Made by a program: the position numbers and the translations under genes. DNA of 64,000 bases from positions 22,940,001 through 23,004,000 of the forward strand of contig OY727097.1 of the NCBI GenBank assembly GCA_963402885.1, read 5' to 3'. Within the stretch, counting starts at the first letter, position 1. Each line of letters opens with the position of its first letter. The notes under the pieces were generated by a model that did not search any database, was not told where the DNA came from, and was given only the letters and a program-made list of their open reading frames with translations. This stretch comes from Antedon bifida. Its lineage: Eukaryota > Echinodermata > Crinoidea > Comatulida > Antedonidae. This document shows, piece by piece, positions 49,786 to 63,399 of the stretch.

Positions 49786-52082
49786 ACTCGGGGTCAACAG
49801 TTAATTTTTTATTTTGTTTTATTTACAATGTTATCGTTAATGTTAATGCGATAGGATGGAATGTCAAACTGCCAGCATGCACCATGGCCCACCGAAATCA
49901 TAATTTCCATGCATGTATGTGTCGGCGGAATATTTAAAAGTTAACGACAACATGACATCACATGTGCAACTCCTCCAGAACCACCGTTCAAGAGATTTAC
50001 CAACATTCTGATTAATATGTCACATCATGAGTATTAACTCAGACACACATCCTTTTGGGAGGTGGAATTGCAGAGCAGAAGCACTGCTGAATGAGCATGT
50101 ATTCGTCAGGAAATTACTACCCCCTAAGACCAAATTACACAGACGGTAGCGTAACGGTTAGACTTGCCCCCAAGTCTGTATTTATTGTCTTTTTTTTATT
50201 TATTTGTTTTTATTTCGATCGCGATTTTTGTCTGAAAATACAGACTTGTGAAACACGTATAGAAATCGATTTGCAGACCGCAAACATCCGATACGAATGA
50301 CGTAGGTTATCATACCGTATTTGGCTATATGGGGCGGGCGGTATGTAAATATGGATTTCGAATCAACCAATGATCATTTTGTTTCAAAATGAAAAAGATC
50401 GAATGCGTATAGTGCTGAATGTACGTTCAAGACAACAACTGTTGAAATATAAAATCGTGTTGCCAAGTTGTTTTGTTTATTAATTGTTTAGTCCTGGCCT
50501 GGCCCTCCTTCGTAAGGCTACTCAACTCGTACGTATGACCTGCCAAATAAAACGCCAATAAGGTACATACCACCACCGACCGGCACACAACAGGGCTACA
50601 CCACCACATAGAACAGGACAGGGTCTGGGTGGGAATTAAATCAAATTATCTCCGCATAATAAATGATCCACATTCAATGTTTGATTTGCGGAGAAGCTAG
50701 CCTATCATGTCAAGACGAGTTTTCATGTTCTTGGGAAAAATCCCTTCAAATGTTTACCAGACTACTATTATATAGGCATATAAAATAATTTCTAGCCTTC
50801 AGAAACTTTCATCAATGTACCCAAAAGTATACATTGTCTAAACGTAACATAGCGCATGTCTTAGACGTTGAGGCTTTGACATTCTGAAATATGAATATTA
50901 AAACTGCGTACGAGTGAGTAGCCAATGGCATGCGGCTGAAACTAGTCAACTGGATAATTTATGCACCAAGAATTCTTGGAGTCAAACCACGTGACTTGTG
51001 CGTGTTTCCCCAGACCATGGATTAAAGAATTCTTTAATCCATGCCAAAGAATATATATCTCAAGAATGAGTAATCCGCGATTTTCCCTGTAACAGTAATA
51101 TTGTCCATGTGGTAGGGCGCCGCCATAAGTGAGGATGTATCTGGGATGTATACAACTTTTTGTGACGGTTTCACTAATCAAAGGCTGGACCACCGGTAGT
51201 ATTTTCATGTTAAAAAATGTTATCAACTACATGCCAACATCATGTTAAATGCTGTTTGGATATTTAATTGTTCGTTTTAGGCAATTTATTTAGTAAAAAC
51301 TTCCGTATAAACAGCTCGCTTTATCAACCGGGCGCTACGATAGCGTGACCGGGCGTGTTGGTGTTAATAAATGTTAATGAAATTTAACATTTTATCCTAT
51401 TAATAACATGTATTTTATACTAATTTATATCATAAAAACAATACTTAATTTACCGGGCGTAGAGTAGTACGCGGCAATGGTAAAGAATAGGCCGTTGAGT
51501 AACGATTCGTTGATTTTTGGTGTTGCTGTGTTAGGCCTTTTTTGTGAACTAATTTAGCATGTTAGTAAATAATTGTCTGTAAAAGTGAATGTACACTAGT
51601 TTGTTAATAAATATGTATTATAAAATAGTTTACAATTGCAAAATATATTATCATAATTCTATTTAATGTGACATGTATAATATCTATTAACTCAAGTCTT
51701 ATTTAGTATGTATACATCCGCCCTTATGAGGGCGGGCATCACTCTCTGGAGCTCTCTGTTACAAATTTCTCATGCAAAAATCGCGGAATACTCATTCTTG
51801 TGATATATATTCTTTGTCCATGCCCAGACAGACGGCGTATCCAAACTCAAGTAATACACGTATGAAACGCCATATGTGCAAAAATATTTATATTTTTACT
51901 AATATTAAGACAAAGCTCTGTCGTCTGGAGCCCAGACTACGTAACGGTAAGAAAGATATAGAATTTACACACAACGCGGATGGGTTGTTCCCGTACAGAA
52001 CAAGCTACGTGGTTTTCCGCTTATACCGTTATCTTTACATTAACAATTTAATCTCGGCTATATTCAATCCAGAAAAAAGCAT
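49786..52082. other. Gene-upstream remainder and intergenic block (end of unit E, start of unit F)
   Basis: No gene is supported. It shares the CCCTTCAAATG variant (50744) with unit B. Just before the LINE it has the longer CTGTCGTCTGG form found otherwise only before the unit B LINE. Palindrome and inverted arms are as at 6036-6843. Confidence 0.6.
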
Positions 52083-54964
52083 AGGTCCAGAGTAAAAGCA
52101 CTATCACATCTTAATTTTGGCGTTCTAAATGCACGTTCACTGCGTAATAAGTGTGATTGTGGATCTAGTTGGTAGCTATAATCTAGATGTAGTGGCGGTG
52201 TCTGAAACCTGGTTAAGGCAAGATGATGATCTTGTGATTGGAGATATAACTCCACTTGGATATCGTTTTGTGCATGTCCCTAGGGTAGAAAAAACAGGGG
52301 GTGGTGTTGGAATTCTGTCTAAGTCTAGCTTAGTTGTAAACATGAAAACTGATGTACATACATATGCATCATTTGAGGCTATACATGTGCAGATTACGTC
52401 TAACTCGAAATCTCTTCGTTTAGTTAACATATACCGACCACCAATCTTGTCTGTTACAAAATTCCTCAATGATTTTGAAAAAATGTTGTTTGACTATATT
52501 CTCTTTTCGGCTGAAATTGTCTTTTGTGGAGATTTTAATATCCATATGGATAATACTAAAAATGTGGCAGCAAATAGATTTAAAACAATGCTTAGATCGT
52601 TTGGTCTCCAGCAGCATATAAATGAACCCACACACTGTGGGCACTGCCTTGACCTTATAATCACTAGAGATGATCTACTGCTCCCGGATGTTAAGATACA
52701 TCCTGGCCTGTCAGATCATTTTGCCATATTTTGCAAGTTTGATCTTAAACGGCCCACAACCCGTAAAACTGTAAGGAAAAGTCGCAACCTAAAACAAATT
52801 GATATTGAGAAATTCCAAAATGACATTCAAGCGTGTGTGTCTAATATAACCGATGTAAGTGTGATTCTTGAAGATAGTGTAGAAAACTATTCTCATCTCA
52901 GAGCTGTACTTGATTTACATGCGCCAGTTCAGAAAAAAACAATTAGGCAAAAGGAAGCTAACCGTGGTATACAGATGAAATTCGATCTGAAAGGAAATTA
53001 CGTCGTCAACTTGAACGTAAGTGGATGAAATCAAAGCTTCTTAAGGATAGACAGGAATACTGTGACCAAAGATGTATTGTAAATGGACTGATTGAAAAGG
53101 CCAAGACGCGGTATTACTCTAGTCTGGTTAGTGACTGCACAGGTGATCAAAAGACATTTTTTGATTTAGTAAATAAACTTTTACATCGTTCCAAGTCCAA
53201 GTCTGTCTCAGATGAAGCTCTTGCTGAAAGATTTTCTGTTTTTTTTATAAATAAAATTAAATCAATTCGTGATTCACTAGAAAATGAAAATACTGCAGAA
53301 GTTACAACTGCTTCTGGTAAATGTATAAATATAAATAAATCTTATGATTTAACTAGGTCCATACAGCTTTCTCAGTTCGAACCTGCAAGTGAGGAGGAAA
53401 TTCTAAATATTGTCAAAAATTCTCCCTCAAAATCGTGTGCACTTGACCCGGTACCAACTTCACTGATAAAGAAATGTACTTCTGCATTTATTCCATTAAT
53501 CACACATATTGTAAATAAGTCTCTTGAAAGTGGTTCTTTCCCAGAGTCTCTTAAAGTCACTCATGTTCGACCCACATTGAAAAAAATAGGTCTAGATCCA
53601 TGAGATTCTGAAAAACTACAGACCTATCTCGAATCTTAGTTTTTTAGGAAAAATAATTGAGAAGGTTGTTTCTAAACGGATATTGTCGCATGTACAAAAC
53701 CATAGTCTACTTGATCCGTATCAATCTGCCTATAAAGTGCATCATAGTACTGAAACTGCATTACTTCGTGTAAATAACGATATCCTACGTGCAATGGATG
53801 ATGGAAAGCTAACTGCTCTAGTATTATTAGACTTAAGTGCAGCATTTGATACGGTTGACCATTCCGTGTTGTTAAATAGACTCAGTACGTATATTGGTAT
53901 TGAAGGAAAAGCACTTGATTGGTGTCGGTCATATTTGGAAAAAAGGCCTCAACACGTATGTATTGGTGATGATATCTCAACAGCTTCTTTTTTAAACTTT
54001 TCGGTACCACAAGGATCTGTTCTTGGGCCGCAATGGTTCACAATTTATTTACACCCAATACGGGATATCATTAGTAAATATGATCTGTACTATCATGTTT
54101 ACGCTGATGATACTCAGATTTATATTTCTTTTAAACCTACAATGACACACATTGACATTTCTTTGGAACTGCTCCAACATTGTATCCATGAATTGCGTGT
54201 CTGGATGAAAAACAACTTTCTTAAATTAAATGATGAAAAAACAGAATATATTCTCTTTGGATCAAAGCTGCAGTTGGAAAAACTGCCACCAAGTTTTATT
54301 TACATTGGTGAAACCCAAATAGACCCGGCTAGGCAGGTTAGAAATCTAGGGGTTGAAATGGATGCGGGTATGACTATGATTTCTCATATCTCAAAAACTA
54401 TTTCTACGTCGTCTTTTCACTTACGAAACATCCGAAGGATTCGAAAGTTTATTAATGAGGCAGCAGCTAAACAACTTGTTCATGCTTTTGTCACTTCACG
54501 ACTGGATATGGGAAACTCATTGCTATATGGGCTACCACAAAAACAACTCCACAGGCTTCAGCTTATTCAAAATACAGCGGCACGAGTTGTTAAAAAACTA
54601 CCAAGATATGCACACATATCAAATACCTTGGAAAATTTGCATTGGCTTCTTGTTAGGTACCGCATTGTTTTTAAAATATTACTCTTTGTTTTTAAGTCTA
54701 TTAATGGCATGGCTCCAGAATATATTTCTGACATGCTTAGGCTGTATGTTCCCAGACGGAATCTGCGTTCTAGTGACACGCTGCTTCTACATCAACCTAA
54801 GTCTCACCACTCATGGGGGAGACAGAGCTTTCACCGTTACTGCTCCTCGTCTATGGAATGCTCTACCGAGCTCTATCAGATTTTGCAAAACTGTTGATAC
54901 TTTTAAAAAATTATTAAAAACACATTTATTCATTAAGGCATATGGAAATCATGAGGTTTCTTAA
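52083..54964 (+). pseudogene. LINE ORF2, broken, least damaged copy (unit F)
   Basis: The reverse transcriptase and following region form one 404-codon open frame (53683-54897) containing motifs A (LLDLSAAFDTVDHS), B (PQGSVLGP), C (YADD) and D. The element is still inactive: it has the ancestral breaks near 52155-52165, 52963, 53601 and 54808-54820. Confidence 0.85.
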
Positions 54965-55288
54965 AGTTCTAGAATTGTATAGTATACTTTTTCCTGACCA
55001 GCATTATCTTTGGGGTGCCTCTGTCTTGGTTGTTGTCTCTGAGCACCCGGTCGTCTGTGGCAAGGCAAATGTGTATCCTGTTCCTTTGTTTGGTCACCTA
55101 GGTAGGGGTCCGGGACCGCGACAGAACGAGAACGGATGGGGACCCTCCAAAGAAATTGCATTTTATTTGTCGGGCATTTGTATGATTTGTTTTATCTTTT
55201 TTTTTAATGCGCCTTGAGCACTCTTGAGTGGTATGTGCGCTATAAAAATCCTGTTATTATTATTATTATTATTTTTATTATTATTATA
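52083..55288 (+). mobile_element. Non-LTR retrotransposon (CR1/Jockey-group), unit F, no MITE
   Basis: This is the only copy without the 406-bp MITE: the pre-insertion site at 54307-54315 is intact. The TTA tail (55254-55288) is the shortest and has a TTTTTA interruption. A 12-bp deletion near 53177 is unique to this copy. Confidence 0.85.
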
Positions 55289-55553
55289 TTGATAATCTCA
55301 TCAATTATTTATGATATTATGATAATTATTATTTTTTTATCAACTTGTTTTTTTTTTTGCATGTTCTATACGAAATTAAATTAAATTTCTTCTTTAAATT
55401 ATTTTCTTCAGACCTACGCAGCTGTTCTGTTTGTCTCGATTCAAACCTTAGTTCATGATTTTATGAGCGAAACGTCTATTATGTAGATCATATAATCACA
55501 CAGCTGGCTTTCAATTCAAAGTATGAATGCTGCCTCCTCAGTACAAGCAATCT

Positions 55554-55708
55554 GTCTTGAGAATCCCCTTCATCCAACACAGCAAAATAAAATCTCATCA
55601 TCATTACATTTTTGTTTTCATGAACGTGAAGTCATGACAGGCTTGCTATCCACTCTCTGACAGAAGTCTACAGAATAAAAACTTGCTGAATCCTAGTCGT
55701 CGTCGTAA
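55554..55708 (-). pseudogene. Degenerate fragment of the array gene (unit F)
   Basis: Counterpart of 1361-1515; it has the CAAGCAATC and GACAGGC variants seen in C and D. The flanking spacer holds nothing else. Confidence 0.6.
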
Positions 55709-55888
55709 GTATACTAATAATAATACATGGGATAACAAAAGTTATATTTCATTTCGTTTTATTTACTTTTATTTCAAACTACCAGCATGGCTATGCTAAT
55801 AATCAAAGTCAATATTATCTTTTCCAAGCTCGATGTATCGAAGAGTAGGCCTAATTTAAGGTTAACAGCAAATTAAGTTAAGTCAAGT

Positions 55889-57310
55889 CAAATTGTTTTG
55901 GTTTGAATTTTTTTTATTTATTTTTTAATTTTTATTACGAAGAACTGCAATTACACGTAAGATCCACTCGGAACTTTCCTTCTGTTGGTTCCGGCTCAAC
56001 ATCTTGATTCATGTTTTCAGCTGAAAGACGTCATTAACTTCATTATATTAAGGCTATCAATGCCTACGCTACGTGTAATCCTGATTGCTTGGTTTGCATC
56101 TTTAGTGTGCTCTGTGCTTTATAGATTACTGCCTCGGTACGTATAAGAAATGTGTCATAATTTTTTTGAAAAGTCTTGAGAATCTTCTATCAACCACCAA
56201 AGCAACAAAATAAACTCTTGATGCGTTGTAATACCCCACGTTCAAATTGTTTTGGTTTTAATTTTTTTTTTTATTTTAATACGAAAAGAAGAACTGCAAT
56301 TACACGTAAGATCCACTCGGAACTTTCCTTCTGTTGGTTCCGGCTTAACATCTTGATTCATGTTTTCAGCTGAAAGACGTCATTAACTTCATTATATTAA
56401 GGCTATCAATGTCTACGCTACGTGTAATCCTGATTGATTGGTTTGATCTTCAGTGTGCTCTGTGCTTTATGGATTACTGCCTCGGTACGTATAAGAAATG
56501 TGTCATAATTGTTTTGAAAAAGTTGAGAATCTTCTAAAAAAATACATGTTTCAACCAACAAAGCAACAAAATAAACTCTTGATGCGTTGTAATATCCCAC
56601 GTTCAAATTGTTTTGGTTTAAAATTTTTTTTTTATTTTTAATACGAAAAGAAGAACTGCAATTACACGTAAGATCCACTCGGAACTTTCCTTCTGTTGGT
56701 TTCGGCTCAACATCTTGATTCATGTTTTCAGCTGAGAGACGTCATTAACTTCATTATATTAAGGCTACCAATGCCTACGCTACGTGTAATCCTGATTAAT
56801 TGGTTTGCATCTTCAGTGTGCTCTGTGCTTTATGGATTACTGCCTCGGTACGTATAAGAAATGTGTCATAATTGTTGTGAAAAGTCTTGAGAATCTTCTA
56901 AAAAAATACATGTTTCAACCAACAAAGCAACAAAGTAAACTCTTGATGCATGCGTTGTAATACCCCACGTTCAAATTGTTTTGGTTTTAATTTTAATTTT
57001 TTTTAAATTTTAATACGAGAAGAAGAACTGCAATTACACGTAAGATCCACTCGGAACTTTCCTTCTGTTGGTTCCGGCTTAACATCTTGATTCATGTTTT
57101 CAGCTGAAAGACGTCATTAACTTCATTATATTAAGGCTATCAATGCCTACGCTACGTGTAATCCTTATTGATTGGTTTGATCTTCAGTGTCCTCTGTGCT
57201 TTAAGAAATGTGTCATAATTGTTTTGAAAAGTCTTGAGAATCTTCTAAAAAAATACATGTTTCAACCACCAAAGCAACAAAATAAACTCTTGATGCGTTG
57301 TAATACCCCG
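55889..57310 (-). repeat. Four tandem gene-tail repeats (unit F)
   Basis: Full-length array, close to units A, B and E, differing mainly in poly-T/A tract lengths. Confidence 0.8.
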
Positions 57311-58651
57311 CGTTTTTGTTTAATTTGCGAGCTCTCATCACCATCTTCTATATTAACAGCGTTCACTTCGTTCCTCTTAACCTCATTCTCTTTACTAACA
57401 TTCTTCTTTTTTCTGAATAAGTTGCATCTCCTTTTCTTTTGCTTTTTCTGTGTTTTTGGAAGAACCACTGCAATATTACTTTCGATCACTTCTAACTCCT
57501 GTGTTTTTGGAAGAACCACTGGAATATTACTTTCGATCACTTCTAACTGTGGTAAGTCTTCAGTTGTGGCGACAGAACCATTTCGTCTTCGTACTCGGTT
57601 AAATTGGTAAATATCTAATTTGAAACCAACAAGGGAAGTCTAAATTATACATATGTCTATACAGGCCTATATATTAATTTTGATATAAATATTAATTAAA
57701 AATTTCACATTTTCGAATGTGAGTATTTAGTGGGAAAGAAACATGCCAGTACTTGAGTGATGACCAGGAAAGAGTGACTCTTTCCTAGTGATAACATTTT
57801 ATTTGAGACTCAGGAACTTTGACAAAATGTGTTTGTAACCAATATTACAATGTATTTTTCGTATTTTATTAGGCCATATCCCTTTTTTAAAATGAAGAAT
57901 TACCTGTGAACGTGAAGTCGTAGCATGATTGATATTCATATTCCGACATTGAGGTATCAACAGAATAAAAACTCGCTGAATCATCATCATCTTCTTCTTC
58001 TTCTGACTGAATATCTGGAGTTTTCTTAGGAGATGTTTCTCTACTAGAAAAGGATCGCTCGGTGTCATATACAGATTCGTTAGTGTAATCCTTTTGCATC
58101 ATCCAGACACACTTGGCGCACATTTCACTGCATGCACGATGTCGGACCACTTTGGCCGATCGGCATCGACATCGGCCTTCAATCGGGTCAGTCTTCGGAC
58201 AGTTTCGGTAGTACCAAAATGGTCTGGGATCACAGTCGAGATAACGAGTTATGGAGTCCGTCAGAGGGATTTCAATTGCCGGAGCCTCCCACCAGTCTGC
58301 TTTATGATCTGATAATTCTATAATAACAAATATATTCACATGCAGTGTCGAAATAATGTCCTTTTCTTATAATAATTATAACATTTTTTTTACTAATATT
58401 TATTTTGTAAGCCTAACCCTCCTTGTATACTAATTAATAATGTCTAAATATAATGACACTTAATTAATGTTATTTCTTAAGAACATATCATAAATTTTAT
58501 GAATATTCCACAACACACAGCGGAGGAATAACACATTTAGTTGTTCAATCAACTCTACCTCAACAGTGATCATTCAGGCGCCGTAAACTTGCAATGCAAT
58601 ATAGCATATTTAACTAAAAACAATACAATTTTGAATACCTGTTTTCATCAT
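57262..58651 (-). CDS. Three-exon gene of unknown family, long form (259 aa), diverged copy F
   Basis: Coding exons on the - strand are 58651-58639, 58317-57904 and 57614-57262; splice signals and phase 1 are kept and the joined frame is 780 nt. Exon 3 encodes the same residues as the other copies. Exon 2 differs from C/D by Val20Glu, Ala28Thr, His29Arg, Tyr44Cys and Thr57Ala. It also has a duplicated Cys-Arg inside the cysteine-rich module, so this copy has two more cysteines. The changes concentrate at the 5' end of exon 2 and continue into intron 1 and the upstream region. Confidence 0.75.
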
Positions 58652-59356
58652 TGTGAATTCAATTGAAGTTTTTCAGTTAATACAGTATAAATTCGTTAAA
58701 AACAACAATTTCGCGAGAGAAATCAGTTAAGTTTGCCTGCTATTATAATAGACTAAGTTTGTTTGCTAGGGCAACGAAAACGATGACAACGAGACAGCGC
58801 GTGCGTACAAGGCGCATTTCCGGTGTGTGACGTGTGCATATATAATCGCGTAAGGTAAGGCGCTTCCGTCTATCACATGCTGATGATAATAATAATGCAC
58901 GAACTCGAGGATTTGTATTACCTCACACCAGATCTGTAATAATACAAGGTCGTAGCCACTAGTACGGTTGGTAAGGTTTCAACCTGACCAATTTCCACAA
59001 AGAGGCCTTTGACAACCCAGTGGCTTGAACAGAGATAGTTCCCTTTCCTTGGGTAAACCGCACCACTTTATTTTTTGTGGCTACATCGCTGTAATACATC
59101 ATATTTATTAATATATATTTATTTTAAAGTTTACTAGCTAAGAGATAATGCAACAATGGAACAATGCAATATAATAATACACGGGATCAACAGTTAATGT
59201 TTTATTTTGTTTTATTTACAATGTTATCGTTAATGTCTACAAGGCGATAGGATGGAATGTCAAACTGCCAGCATGGCCCACCAAAATCATAATTTCCATG
59301 CATGTATGTGTCGGCGGACAAAAAGTTAAAAGTTAACGACAACAGGTCGTCACATG
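58652..59356. promoter_or_regulatory. Upstream region of gene copy F, diverged end of the array
   Basis: It aligns with 4280-4983 but with many substitutions and small indels. It includes a variant X-box-like motif at 58762-58775. Homology to the other units stops after CACATG at 59351-59356. Confidence 0.5.
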
Positions 59357-62300
59357 ATACACCAGACGTCATTCATCTTAGAGATACAGTATTCACACTA
59401 AAACAATTTAACTGCGCAAAGCACAAAACGTAGTGTGCACCAACTCTATTACGACACCAATAGTACCTTCTAATAATGGTACTAAAAGCAAATGATTCTT
59501 TTTATGAGATGAGTATGCTACAATATTAATCCAATGACGTAATCAATATATTTGAACACGCCGATATTTTTTGTATTAATAATCACGCTTCTTTGGCTGC
59601 CAATACTCGTACTTATGTATGTATGTGGTAAGTTCAAACTGCAGTAATGGTGTAGTCGAGGACACTATAATATAATTAACCACTCCAACACTGAGTTTTA
59701 CACTCACTGCAACAATTATGAAGATTCTTTTCCTTACATTTCAGTACTAACCATCACTAAATTTCTTATGGATTTATAGCAATTAAATTAAAAATAACCA
59801 CACTGATTTTAAAGTATCATAAACGTTGAAAACAGATATTATTGTTATTACATCGAAAATTCCAATTTGCAGATAACTTTTAACACCAATTTCAATTATC
59901 AATTATAATTTGTTTATGATATTTCACAAATGAGGTCTTTAATTTTTAATTTAATTTTTATAAATATTTTTTTTATTTTCTGAGAAATACATCTTTAATG
60001 TAGTCCCAACACTATCATATTCTTATAAATTTTACTTCTTTTTTAATAATAACTATTTTCCGATGATTGTATCATCATCATAAATTATCTTCATGTATAA
60101 CAGACTATGGAACCATAATCTACTGTATTAGACTTTTTTTTTATTCACTTGGATTCCATCAATAAAAAATCAACATAATTTATATTTTAAATATAAAATA
60201 TACCTCTAATAATATCATAACATAAGAAATAACAATAAAACATTTTTTCCACAAATAAAAAAATAATAAATAAATTTCTGCCCCTAATGCATTTGTTTAA
60301 TACTTGATTCACACACAGGGAAATGTAACACAATGTAAAAAAAAAAACACAACACATTTCAGTAATCGATGATCAATGAGTATTTTGTTTACAGCGATTA
60401 CATTACTCCGTGACAAACTTAGTAAGAATATCACAGAAGATATCCATGCAATAATGTATTACATTTTGTTACATTTTTTTGTGAATCTGGTATAAATAAA
60501 AAATATAATCATAGAAGCTTGCAGATTATTTATAAAAGTAAAACATCCTTATATAATATAAATATTGTTTTTCTCCTTTTAAGTTTGATGATAGCTATGC
60601 GATTTCTGTGAAATACTACTTGCCAGCCAGCTTTTACTTTGATAAAAACAACATCATATTTGATTAAAAATAAACACATATTATTAATATATAAGTTAAT
60701 CATCAAAAACCGAGGGTTTCTTTCAAAATTTGTACATAATATATATAGATATATACCCACTACAAAAGAACACCGTTACCAATACTACACCTCCCTTTTA
60801 GGCAATGCTAATAATATTAAAATACAAGAACTTAAAATCACATCATACTTTATAAATCTTAGAAGAGGAGCGAAGTAATTTCTTAAATAGCAACAAAAAT
60901 TAACTGGTTTAGCATTGTTTACTAATAAACAAACAAGGCAAAACATATCCAATTTTACCATAGATTATATCTGAACTGATTTATTATGATGAATAAAAGA
61001 TGAAGTATTCAAAATACAAGAAAATGTTATTATTTACTTACATTTTAAATATCAATTCTACATTTATTAGCCATTAATACATTTTTTTCTACGAAACATC
61101 ACCATTTCTATGACAATGCATTTCTATAATATCATAGCAATGTTGATGTTTGCTATTTCGTTGCTATGCCATTACCCACTCCTTCTAAGCACCAATTTCT
61201 AAAGAAATCACTCTTTTCTAATATCAATTTAATACAAATAATATTTACATACTCGCTTGTTTTTCTTTTTATATTCATAGATGTATATACATTATATTGA
61301 AACATTCCTAATGAAAGAGGAGTGAAGAGCAGTTAACACATATAAGCTATCATGGTAGGTATAGCCAGTTATCCACGCTACTTTTACGTAACTTAGTTAT
61401 ATTATAACATATAAAACCATTAAAACAACCCAAATTTTTACTCAACCTTTATACAGATCAGAACACCTTATATATATCTTTTTATAGGAGAAATAATTTG
61501 AAAAGTTTTATTTTGATTTAGCAGAAGTGTACCCCATTTACGTAAGCAGGTTGCAGTTAGAATGTCAAGACCAGGTTGGCGTGGTTGCCACTTGGATGCA
61601 ACTCAAAGATAGGCACAACACAAGTGAGTTGATCAATCACAAGCAACAGTGATCAATTGCGTTGCGATTGATCAAATTACTTTCAGGCCTACTTACATCA
61701 TTGCATTGCTTTCTAAGTGGGAACCAAGCTTTAGTAACAGATAATGAATGTTTATGAATTGAATTTGGGGAGAAAATTATGAAGACTAAAATATTCTATT
61801 TCACATCTCTCTTAAATATATGATGTTTATTGTAATTTGATTATTTTATTATGTGTGGAAAGCAATAAAAAAACAAACAAGTTAGAGTTAAATTTGCAAC
61901 AAATGAAAACATTCTCTCCATTCAACAAATTCAAAACATCAATATTTGTTTTATAACACACCTACTGTTCTTGAAAGTAAATATGTTAATCAACACAAAA
62001 TCGAATGTCAAAGATGAGGCCAGATAAAAGGGCGGTGTTCACATTTTTGCCATAGATCAGGAGGTGGTAACTACAGATTTTCAGTCATTGGCAAAATTTT
62101 ACCAAAAGCTGACTGTTGAATAATATTACCATTAACCGTTGAAATGGGAGAAAATAACGAACGGCACATGATACAAATACAACCAATCAAATGACAAAGA
62201 TTTACTTAGGTGTGTTATCAAATTAATGACACATTCAAGAAGAGATTACAATTATTAAATAAAAAAGTATATTTAATATACAGTGTAAATTTAAGACAAA

Positions 62301-63242
62301 ATTAATCAGCATCTAAAATTGCAAAAACTAAATATTGGGTGGGTCTGTCCATCTACTATCAAAGGTGGGTTGTCAAAAAACAAAATGTAGTGTCTGTGAA
62401 ACACTCTTCAGTAACCAGCGGTTACTTGTATTATTACCATATATGGGAAGTTCTTAGTATTTGTTTACACCCACGCAAAATTGTATAAATATTTTTTTAT
62501 TAGTTTATTTCTATTTTATAAGCGACTCTGAGTTAAATAAATTTTCCTGGTATAAAAAAAAAAACCAACTCGTTTTACTATATTACTGTACATTGGAATC
62601 TAATGTTTACAATTTGGGTAACTTTACCTTATATGGAATGATACTAATTTAAAACTTAACCTAAGTATCATTGCCAAGAATAAACATAACCTGTTAAAGT
62701 ATTTTAGGGTTTTATTAATTATCCTACACATAAGGTAGGCCATATTTTGTTTCGCAAATAATTATTTGAATCGGATTGTTGTGTTTTATAGATATAGTTC
62801 TGGAAAGCACTTTCTATTAACAACAAACTTTGACAATCTTAAAATAAATTTTAACACTATTTGCATATGTAACTAACACTTTTATACTTAACAAAGTATT
62901 GTCTCTGGCTGAAATGACTCTCTAACTCAATTCATTATCTACTTGTGAAGTAACAAAAGCCAGTGCATTTCTTAATGGTAATGTTTTCCTTATATTTTCA
63001 TCTGCGTATATGTATATTCTGAGGTTTCCTAGTTTGACTACACCATAATATTGTGCATTCCCACAAGTAAGATGTCAATAAATTAAATATTATAATACAC
63101 AGTAACGACATCAACTCAGCATACATACTTTTTAAATGCAGGAATTTGATTTAATTTTATACTATAAATAACCTCAGAGTTTATTTATTATTTGATTATT
63201 AGATGTAACCAATTAACATTAAAGCAAATATAGTAATGTTAA
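59357..63242. other. AT-rich single-copy flank with no supported gene
   Basis: Only short, compositionally unremarkable open frames occur here. One hairpin stands out: TTGATCAATC at 61629-61638 pairs with 61666-61675. Otherwise I see nothing I can name; it may be intergenic or intronic. Confidence 0.6.
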
Positions 63243-63244
63243 TA

Positions 63245-63399
63245 CGGTAGAACCATTCCTTTGGGACCCTATTAGGGGACACCTTCCTGTCAAACAAAGT
63301 TGTAATAGACACTATGGCTAGCCCGTATTCAGGAGACACCATTATTTGGGTGACACTTTGTTGGGCCCCGGTGGTGTCCTCTTAATAAGGGTTCTACTG
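63245..63399. mobile_element. 155-bp Tc1/mariner-type MITE
   Basis: The termini CGGTAGAACC and GGTTCTACTG are near-perfect inverted repeats, with TA on both sides (63243-63244 and 63400-63401). The interior has degenerate repeats around GGGACACC and GGAGACACC. This layout is usual for mariner-derived MITEs. Confidence 0.6.

Noticed and set aside
58094-58323. Two + strand open frames over exon 2 of copy F
   Set aside because: Antisense shadows of the gene's coding exon.
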